Shown here in pieces: positions 1 to 4,935 of a stretch of 21,631 nt of DNA. Position numbers and translations under genes: made by a program. The stretch comes from SIG435 sp045530725 (lineage in GTDB: Bacteria; Bacillota; Clostridia; UMGS1810). Below the pieces are notes generated by a model that saw only the letters and a program-made list of their open reading frames with translations, was not told where the DNA came from and searched no databases. The first letter of the stretch is position 1. Each line of letters begins with the position of its first letter. The stretch covers positions 1 through 21,631 of the forward strand of contig JAZSCT010000006.1 in assembly GCA_045530725.1 (NCBI GenBank). The letters run 5' to 3'.

Positions 1-1
1 T

Positions 2-724
2 GAGAAAGCAGATATTATAGAGATTTTTGACAAGAACAAGGGTGTTTACGGATATCGTAGAGTAACAGCACAGCTGAAAAAGAAAGGCTATTCCATAAAC
101 CACAAAACCGTATTAAAGTTAATGAAAAGTCTTGGTTTGCAGGGGAAACAGAGCAAAAACGGAAAATATCACTCTTACAAAGGTGAAGTTGGCAAGATTG
201 CAGATAACATCTTGAAAAGAGATTTCACCGCAGAGAAGCCATTTGAAAAGTTGACAACAGATGTAACCGAATTTAAGGTTTGCAACGATAAAGTTTATCT
301 GTCGCCTGTGTTGGATTTGTTCAATAGAGAAATTATTTCTTACTCCATATCGCTAAGTCCAAACCTGCAGCAGGTCAGAGATATGCTTACCGGCTTGTTT
401 GCAAAGCTTCCAGAAACAGCAAGACCGGTATTCCATTCAGACCAAGGCTGGCAGTACCAACACGCAGAATACCAAAGATTACTTGCCGAACATAACATTA
501 CACAGAGTATGTCCAGAAAAGGCAACTGCATGGACAATGGTCCTATGGAAAATTTCTTTGGCAGGCTAAAGGTTGAGATGTTCTATGGAGAACAATTTGA
601 GAGTGTAGAGGACTTTGTCCAAGCTCTGGATGATTACATCTATTATTACAACAACGAGAGAATATCTCTAAAATTAAAAGGAATGAGTCCGGTGCAATAC
701 CGAACTCATTCACAAGCAAGTTAA
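2..724 (+). CDS. IS3-family transposase OrfB (integrase-like DDE), 5'-partial
   Basis: The frame is open from base 2 and no start lies in the window; the ATG at 122 is internal. The visible part begins with a helix-turn-helix segment of the HTH_21 type (VYGYRRVTAQLKKKGYSINH) typical of the middle of IS3 OrfB proteins. The rve integrase core follows with all three catalytic acidic residues in recognisable settings: TTDVTEF, FHSDQGWQY and, 35 residues later, ENFFGRLKVEMF. The C-terminal motif YYNNERI is also typical. The reading frame shows no damage, so the enzyme could be active if its N-terminal part and OrfA are intact outside the window. It catalyses copy-out/paste-in transposition through a figure-eight intermediate in this family. 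Its orientation faces the protease operon, and a strong hairpin at 805-849 would stop transcription leaving it. Confidence 0.93.
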   Translation, partial: EKADIIEIFDKNKGVYGYRRVTAQLKKKGYSINHKTVLKLMKSLGLQGKQSKNGKYHSYKGEVGKIADNILKRDFTAEKPFEKLTTDVTEFKVCNDKVYLSPVLDLFNREIISYSISLSPNLQQVRDMLTGLFAKLPETARPVFHSDQGWQYQHAEYQRLLAEHNITQSMSRKGNCMDNGPMENFFGRLKVEMFYGEQFESVEDFVQALDDYIYYYNNERISLKLKGMSPVQYRTHSQAS

Positions 725-734
725 TATTAAATTT

Positions 735-759
735 TGTCTAAACTTTGGGGTTCACTTCA
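735..759 (+). repeat. Probable right terminal inverted repeat of the IS3 element
   Basis: The 25 bp starting TGTCTAAACTTTGGGG and ending in TTCACTTCA lie 11 bp after the transposase stop. They have the look of IS3-group ends (terminal CA, GGGGTTCA block). The adjacent bases 763-773 read TGAAGTGGACT, similar to the first bases expected of the opposite end (TGAAGTGAACC). The exact boundary is therefore uncertain, and a second partial IS end may abut it. Confidence 0.6.
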
Positions 760-804
760 GTGTGAAGTGGACTTTTTACAATAATGTATTATCAATATTT
801 TCCT

Positions 805-849
805 AACAATATTGAATTATTCTCCAAATAATTCAATATTGTTTTTTCT
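805..849 (+). terminator. Strong 17-bp hairpin with T-run (probably bidirectional)
   Basis: Perfect 17-bp arms (805-821 and 827-843) surround a 5-nt loop. They are followed on the plus strand by TTTTTT, which fits an intrinsic terminator for transcription coming out of the IS element. On the minus strand the same hairpin starts inside the last codons of the convergent gene ending at 817 and is followed by a weaker T tract, so it may also end the protease operon. Confidence 0.7.
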
Positions 850-1488
850 TATTTCTTGTTTTTTGGCAACTTTTTCAGCTTCATAATTAGGATTAGCGCT
901 CTTTACATCAACAATATTTTTCTTTAGATTTTCAACGTTTATTTCGCCTTTATCGTTTACATACACACCGGTCTTTTCTACCGTAGTTCCCGATGTATCC
1001 TTTAAAGTATATTTTCCCTGTCTTAAACCTGTTAAAACATAATAATCTTCATTCGTTTTTACATCACTATCATCTCTTGCCAAGAACAATAAAACTTTTT
1101 CACCAATAACAAAATCCGGATATCCATCAGAGTGAACAATAGTTTTAGCATCTTCACCCTTATTTATCCTAACTCTTACCTCTTTTTGGTTTAAAGAACC
1201 TTCAATTACCTCGTCAACAAGCACCACAATATCTGTTTGTAATATGTTTCTAATATCAGCTCCTCTTACTAAACCTTCATTACTCCACCTACTTTTCATA
1301 ATTTCTTTAACCTGTCCTTTTACAATCAAGTCCGAATCTAATATCAATTCATTTTCGTTTTTAGAGGCAATAATGCCATCTATAAAAACTTCTTGTTTTT
1401 GAAAATTCTGTCCAACACTTACCACTCCGATTACAATTAAACAAATAGCACAAATGCTACTTAATAAAAATATTCTCTTTTTTTTCAT
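817..1488 (-). CDS. Membrane-anchored or secreted protein of unknown function next to a matrixin protease
   Basis: This 223-aa protein has an N-terminal basic stretch and one hydrophobic segment (about residues 6-26) acting as signal peptide or anchor, with no lipobox cysteine in the usual place. The mature part is charged and of mixed alpha/beta composition. The blocks DSDLIVKGQVKEI and VIGEKVLLFLARDD read like a small beta-barrel domain, and the tail is Lys/Glu-rich. I do not recognise a named family with certainty; similar proteins occur beside secreted metalloproteases in Firmicutes. Its start follows a good AAGGAGGG site 12 nt after the matrixin stop, so the two are co-transcribed. A role as chaperone, inhibitor or partner of the protease is plausible only from the neighbourhood. 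The last six codons form one arm of a 17-bp terminator-like hairpin. Confidence 0.8.
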   Translation of the reverse strand: MKKKRIFLLSSICAICLIVIGVVSVGQNFQKQEVFIDGIIASKNENELILDSDLIVKGQVKEIMKSRWSNEGLVRGADIRNILQTDIVVLVDEVIEGSLNQKEVRVRINKGEDAKTIVHSDGYPDFVIGEKVLLFLARDDSDVKTNEDYYVLTGLRQGKYTLKDTSGTTVEKTGVYVNDKGEINVENLKKNIVDVKSANPNYEAEKVAKKQEIRKNNIELFGE

Positions 1489-1500
1489 TTTAATCCCTCC

Positions 1501-2067
1501 TTAATATATTGCCGCTATACCATTTATATCGTCAGTAGTTATACTTCTTGTTTCACCCTTATCCAAATATGCGTACATCATAGCACTTGTATTGCTTGAA
1601 TGCGACAATCCTAATAAATGACCTATTTCGTGGGTAATTGCTGTTTGAGTATCGTATGATGTGCTTGCCGTTCCGAAATCATGATCGACATTTATATCTA
1701 TATCCGCCTCATAAACCGTCGTAGAGGTATGATTGGTATAATAGGTTTGCATTAAATACTCATTTTCTCCTCGATTTCCTTTAGTAATTTCATTTACTTC
1801 ATTTAAATTTGGGTATAAAGAACTTGAATGAGTAGATGTTAATCTATATACTAATGCACTACTATGTGTATTATTCCAACCAACACAAGCATTATGAATT
1901 GCAGATACCGTACCTGATGAAAATCCGCTATACCCTTTAAGATATGCCGGTGGATTATCATATCCAGATGAATGCGTTATTGAGTATGCACTGGCATATA
2001 ATACAGTTCCTACAACTAATGATACTACTAACGATAATATTACCGTTAATCTGAATTTATTTTTCAT
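1501..2067 (-). CDS. Secreted matrixin-type zinc metalloprotease (M10-like)
   Basis: This 188-aa protein has a clear signal peptide (basic start, hydrophobic residues 8-25, ASA cleavage region). The metzincin motif HEIGHLLGLSH lies at 146-156, with zinc ligands His146, His150 and His156 and catalytic Glu147. Seven residues later comes SAMMYAYL, the Met-turn expected of matrixins. Upstream, DIDINVDHDFG resembles the structural calcium/zinc segment of the M10 catalytic domain. No pro-peptide cysteine switch or C-terminal targeting domain is evident, so this is a minimal catalytic unit. It probably acts outside the cell on proteins. The start is set by AGGAGG eight nt upstream. It lies between a 27-codon leader ORF and a membrane-anchored protein, all apparently from the promoter at 2279-2307. 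The substrate cannot be told from sequence. Confidence 0.9.
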   Translation of the reverse strand: MKNKFRLTVILSLVVSLVVGTVLYASAYSITHSSGYDNPPAYLKGYSGFSSGTVSAIHNACVGWNNTHSSALVYRLTSTHSSSLYPNLNEVNEITKGNRGENEYLMQTYYTNHTSTTVYEADIDINVDHDFGTASTSYDTQTAITHEIGHLLGLSHSSNTSAMMYAYLDKGETRSITTDDINGIAAIY

Positions 2068-2099
2068 TTTTATTTCCTCCTATTTTATGATATAATTAA

Positions 2100-2143
2100 A
2101 GCGTGTAAACACACCCCCCATTCAAAGAGGTTGTTTACACGCT
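2100..2143 (-). promoter_or_regulatory. Hairpin in the protease leader, with loop complementary to the leader ORF
   Basis: Perfect 11-bp arms (2100-2110 and 2133-2143, core GTGTAAAC/GTTTACAC) enclose a 22-nt loop and lie about 30 nt before the matrixin start. No T-run follows, so it is not an ordinary terminator. The loop segment 2121-2131 is an exact inverted copy of 2223-2233 inside the upstream small ORF. The transcript could therefore form either this hairpin plus a loop interaction (a pseudoknot) or an alternative long-range duplex. As DNA the dyad could instead be an operator. Confidence 0.6.
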
Positions 2144-2163
2144 ATACTAACCTTTTGTTCACT

Positions 2164-2247
2164 CTATTTATTTCTCTGATTTGTCAGAAGCACATAACAA
2201 AATAGCATATTCGCAAAGCCATACCTCTTTGAAAATAACTGAACCAT
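2164..2247 (-). CDS. 27-aa leader or signalling peptide upstream of the matrixin
   Basis: The ORF begins ATG GTT CAG and ends AAT AAA TAG. GAGGAGG lies 8 nt before the start, and an excellent promoter (2279-2307) puts the transcription start about 20-25 nt upstream. The peptide runs MVQLFSKRYGFANML and then has a short hydrophobic stretch (MLFCYVLL) and a polar tail. It has no close match I can name. The RNA encoding residues around FSKRY is exactly complementary to the loop of the hairpin at 2100-2143, which suggests a regulatory leader peptide rather than a random ORF. A secreted signal peptide or a small membrane toxin are alternatives. Confidence 0.6.
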   Translation of the reverse strand: MVQLFSKRYGFANMLFCYVLLTNQRNK

Positions 2248-2278
2248 TGTTATCGCCTCCTCTATTGATGTTAATCAT

Positions 2279-2307
2279 ATTATATCACACATCTTTTTAA
2301 AAAGCAA
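2279..2307 (-). promoter_or_regulatory. Sigma-A promoter of the leader peptide-matrixin operon
   Basis: On the minus strand TTGCTT (2302-2307) and a perfect TATAAT (2279-2284) are separated by 17 bp, with TGTG just before the -10. The expected start is near 2271, giving a leader of about 200 nt before the protease. Confidence 0.8.
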
Positions 2308-2568
2308 TAGTTTTAGAAAATTTTTTCCATTTTATATATTTTTCAAACTTGTATTTTAAAAATTATTTATAATAAAGTTTATATTTTTCATTCTCTGGTT
2401 ATTCTCTTTGGTAGATATCCCCCGAAGAAGGAAAAAGCCAACACTTTTATATTTTTACCTATTAATTTTCCCAAAAAAACCAGGCTTTTAAGGGGGGAAT
2501 CAACAAAAATAGTGCGGTCGGAAAATCTTCCGGTAAAAACCGACACCTATAAATGACACTTTTGGGAT
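2308..2568. other. Non-coding stretch between the protease promoter and the IS1595-like transposase
   Basis: AT-rich DNA without a supportable ORF. Near 2510-2546 there are small nested dyads (CGGAA/TTCCG and GTCGG/CCGAC). Read on the minus strand, 2540-2556 (ATTTATAGGTGTCGG) resembles one unit of the repeat array at 4284-4650 in inverted orientation, so this may be the left end of the mobile element. Confidence 0.45.
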
Positions 2569-3894
2569 CTAGTCAAGTTCTTCTGCTTGTTGTACCATAA
2601 GTTGTATATCTTCCATAAATTGTGAATGCAAGTGGTCTGCGGCAACAAGACCAAGAAAAATGTCATTGACTTGTGGTAATTCACAGATTAATTTTGCCAA
2701 TCTCTCTTTACTGTCAATAGCAGTGTAGCCTTTTATATGGTATTCCTTGCATATCTGCTTTAACTTTGTTATTCCGCAATTCCTGAAATATTTTCTTTTG
2801 TTAAATGTCAAAAGCCTGTCATTTTCGTCAAAAGTAAAGCCCATAATATTTGATTTCTTTCTCATTTCTTCTGTTAGTTCTTGCAGATTATTTATATAAG
2901 GGGTGGTAGGCTTTACATAATCAAGGATATTCCCACCCTTTATATCCTCACTACGGTATGCCGTCCCTTTGCTTTGCAGTAAGTCAATCAGTATGTTTTC
3001 GGCGTCATGTCGGGAAGTGGGGTGTTGTTTGTTGTGGCTGATACTCCAATTATGTTTGAATACATATAAAGCAAGGTATAAAGGCAAATATACAGTAGCA
3101 ACACCAGTTAGGTTTTTGTTGATATGTCGCTTTAATTGAATATGAAAACTATCAATGTTATCTAATGTCAAGTGTTTTTCGGCTTTTAATCTCTCAAACT
3201 CAGTAAAACTTAATCTTCCGTAGTTTTCCACTCTGTCAAGCCCTTGTGTTTGATAGTATCTTTTAAGGATTGTTTCTTCTGCCAATTCTCTGCCATTATA
3301 CTTTTCTGCCCAGTCCTTTTGCTCTTTTCTAACTATATTCTTCATATCAGAAGGTTGTATGTAATGCGGAATAGCATTATTATCACAATACCGAGTGTAG
3401 GCGTCATAATCGTCACTACACAAAAAGGTTATATCCCCTAAATAATCACTAAAATAATCTTCAAGAACTTGAGAACTGCTTTTCCCTAATCCCGATAAAA
3501 CTGCGACAACATAGCCATTACTGTCAATCCCAGTAACTACACAGGCAAACTCTGGTCCAAAAACCCCAAGTTCGGAAGGTATATGTGTATTTTCAAGTCG
3601 GGGTTTTCTCACTTTTACTGCGGTCGGTGCAACATTGACAAGTTCCATTGCACCTTTTTGATTTTCCCTGAAATATGTTTCGTCAACTTGAACTACACCC
3701 GATAGTTTCGGCATTCCATAGTGTTCTAAAAGGGCTTTTAAGAACTTATGTCTGTATAGCAAGATTGTTCCTTCTGAGGTATGCCACCCGTAGTCAACTT
3801 CTAAATTACGCCGACAAGCGGTTAAGGATAACCCCATTAAAGTATAGTTAATTACTGCAATCTGCACAGGAGGGGAATGTAGATTTATCTGCAA
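2569..3894 (-). CDS. IS1595-family (ISXO2-like) transposase, catalytic part, out of frame with its N-terminal part
   Basis: This frame carries the DDE domain. Near residue 71 is VQVDETYF, the first catalytic Asp of ISXO2-like enzymes. At about 161 is FLCSDDYDAY, the second. At 246-268 the block NIDSFHIQLKRHINKNLTGV is the typical C-terminal signature of IS1595 proteins. Residues about 375-406 (ITKLKQICKEYHIKGY and following) look like a SAP/Rho-N-type helix-extension-helix DNA-binding module, not standard in this family as I know it. The listed start is a TTG without a good ribosome site; it overlaps the preceding frame by 47 nt and is offset by +1. A C-run at 3872-3875 (plus-strand GGGG) is where removing one base would fuse the two frames. 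It may be a disrupted gene or a +1 frameshifted one. Confidence 0.85.
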   Translation of the reverse strand: MQINLHSPPVQIAVINYTLMGLSLTACRRNLEVDYGWHTSEGTILLYRHKFLKALLEHYGMPKLSGVVQVDETYFRENQKGAMELVNVAPTAVKVRKPRLENTHIPSELGVFGPEFACVVTGIDSNGYVVAVLSGLGKSSSQVLEDYFSDYLGDITFLCSDDYDAYTRYCDNNAIPHYIQPSDMKNIVRKEQKDWAEKYNGRELAEETILKRYYQTQGLDRVENYGRLSFTEFERLKAEKHLTLDNIDSFHIQLKRHINKNLTGVATVYLPLYLALYVFKHNWSISHNKQHPTSRHDAENILIDLLQSKGTAYRSEDIKGGNILDYVKPTTPYINNLQELTEEMRKKSNIMGFTFDENDRLLTFNKRKYFRNCGITKLKQICKEYHIKGYTAIDSKERLAKLICELPQVNDIFLGLVAADHLHSQFMEDIQLMVQQAEELD

Positions 3895-4207
3895 ATGTAT
3901 CTGTCATTATGGTATAAGTTTTCCCGCAATTTCTGCACTTATATCGGGGTTTTCCATAATCGTCCAATCCGCGTGGCTGATATAATCGGCTTTCACAGTG
4001 AGGGCAGGCAGGTTTTAAGCCATACTTATTTATAAAGATTTCATAATCTGTTAGTGGACGGGTTGGTTTTTCCTTTTTCTCGGGTGGTAAAAAGCCCTTT
4101 AACACCCACGCCAAGTCTTCTTTTGGCAAGGATTTTAATTCTCTTTTTAATTCTTTTAACCTTTTATCTATTTTAGAATATTTTTCCATAATTTTGCTCA
4201 AGTGCAT
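3848..4207 (-). CDS. IS1595-family transposase, N-terminal zinc-ribbon part (frame ends early)
   Basis: The 119-aa frame starts at ATG 4207 after a purine-rich AGGGGGG stretch. Residues 1-50 are a charged, probably coiled-coil segment. At about 73-100 there is a zinc ribbon with two CxxC knuckles (CPHCES and CRNCGKTY), the N-terminal DNA-binding element of IS1595 transposases. The segment TIMTDTFADKSTFP is the usual link to the catalytic domain, but the frame then runs SCADCSN and stops, while the expected continuation (PVQIAVINYTLMGLSLTACR) is in the +1 frame. Alone this would be an unattached DNA-binding fragment that could act as a repressor of transposition. Sequencing error at the C-run is possible. 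Confidence 0.8.
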   Translation of the reverse strand: MHLSKIMEKYSKIDKRLKELKRELKSLPKEDLAWVLKGFLPPEKKEKPTRPLTDYEIFINKYGLKPACPHCESRLYQPRGLDDYGKPRYKCRNCGKTYTIMTDTFADKSTFPSCADCSN

Positions 4208-4283
4208 ACCTATACCCCCCCTTTTTTTGATACCTATATTATTTAAAAGTATGCAAACATTGTCAAATCGGCATTTCTAACAG

Positions 4284-4650
4284 TTTTTATAAAATAACGG
4301 ACATCTTTTATAAAACATTGGCAACTGTTTTTAAAAGGGTATGACAGTAATTATAAAACACCGGAACTGAAATTATAAAATAATCAAGCAACTTTTATAA
4401 AATGTCGGCATTAGTTTTATAAAAGATTATTCCTGAAATTATAATACATCGGCGGTAAAATTATAAGAATCCGTATTTGATTTCATAAAAAATCGGTCAA
4501 TGATTTATAAAAGTCTAAATGTTTTTTATAAATCTTCTGCAATCTTTTATAAAAGAATAAGGATTTTTTATAATCGGTTTTATAAAAAACAAAAGAGATT
4601 TTATAAAACCTTTGACAGTTTTTATAAAATCCCTAATATTGTTTATAATG
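4284..4650. repeat. Array of 18 TTTTATAAAA palindromes with 21-22 bp period
   Basis: Palindrome centres fall at about 4289, 4310, 4332, 4353, 4375, 4397, 4419, 4441, 4463, 4485, 4507, 4528, 4549, 4570, 4582, 4603, 4624 and 4645. The intervals are 21 or 22 bp except one of 12. The 10-bp core is well kept (variants AATTATAAAA, TTTCATAAAA). The 11-12 bp between cores vary but often contain CGG and end in CTGA or similar (CATTGGCAACTG, CACCGGAACTGA, TGTCGGCATTAG). The array lies directly upstream of the IS1595-like transposase. It is not a classical CRISPR array because repeat and spacer are far too short. A protein-binding array at a transposon end, or an iteron-like set, are the main readings. 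Confidence 0.9.
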
Positions 4651-4822
4651 TGTGGAACTTTGCAACACAACCAATTATGCATATAAAAATGCCTTTACAA
4701 TTCAATTTCTATTTGAGAATTCAACGAAAAGTCCGTTCCACAGAAAATCGAGTTATAGGTATGTTTTGTATTACATATAATCGAACAATCATACAACCAC
4801 ACCGCGTTAAATCATACCAAAA

Positions 4823-4851
4823 CTTACCAAAGGGGACCGTCCCTGAAACGT
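4823..4851. repeat. GGGACCGTCCC intergenic repeat, divergent copy
   Basis: CTTACCAAAGGGGACCGTCC is followed by CTGAAACG instead of the expected TTTTGGTAAG. The left arm matches the palindromes at 9934-9964 and 13653-13692, while the right arm belongs to a different arm type. It lies in a gene-free stretch (4651-4935) where I see nothing else except the terminator. Confidence 0.75.
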
Positions 4852-4880
4852 AAAACAGGTTCTGTATCTTGAGCATACAA

Positions 4881-4911
4881 AAAGACCGCAAGGATTATCC
4901 TTGCGGTCTTT
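4881..4911 (-). terminator. Intrinsic terminator of the 931-aa protein gene
   Basis: A 14-bp perfect stem (4881-4894 with 4898-4911, core AGACCGCAAGG/CCTTGCGGTCT) with a 3-nt loop is followed on the minus strand by TTTTT. It lies 25 bp after the stop at 4936. A T-stretch on the other side may let it act in both directions. Confidence 0.9.
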
Positions 4912-4935
4912 ATATCATAGAGATATAAATTTTGA

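Larger units (their letters stand above)
1..759 (+). mobile_element. IS3-family insertion sequence, right-hand part (left part outside window)
   Basis: The window opens inside an IS3-type element: an open frame that is already coding at base 2 gives the C-terminal part of an OrfB transposase. It is followed within 11 bp by a stretch (735-759) that looks like an IS3-group right terminal repeat ending in CA. The left end and any orfA lie outside the window, so completeness and the target duplication cannot be judged. Confidence 0.85.
2540..4650 (-). mobile_element. IS1595-like element (approximate extent)
   Basis: The two transposase frames (2569-4207) and the palindrome array upstream of them are best read as one element. 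The ends are not defined: I found no clean terminal inverted repeat or target duplication. The limits given run from the inverted single repeat-like unit on the left to the last array unit on the right and are an inference. Confidence 0.5.

Noticed and set aside
2164..2247. AgrD-type cyclic autoinducer peptide
   Set aside because: There is no typical Cys/Ser ring region with a charged C-terminal tail, and no AgrB-like gene is adjacent.
4284..4650. CRISPR array
   Set aside because: The conserved core is only 10 bp and the intervening 11-12 bp are too short and partly conserved; no cas gene is present.
4500..4853. Plus-strand ORF of 117 codons with FYK repeats
   Set aside because: The repeated FYK comes from TTT TAT AAA of the palindrome array read in a frame kept open by the 21-bp period. 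It has no ribosome site, and the second half crosses intergenic repeat sequence.
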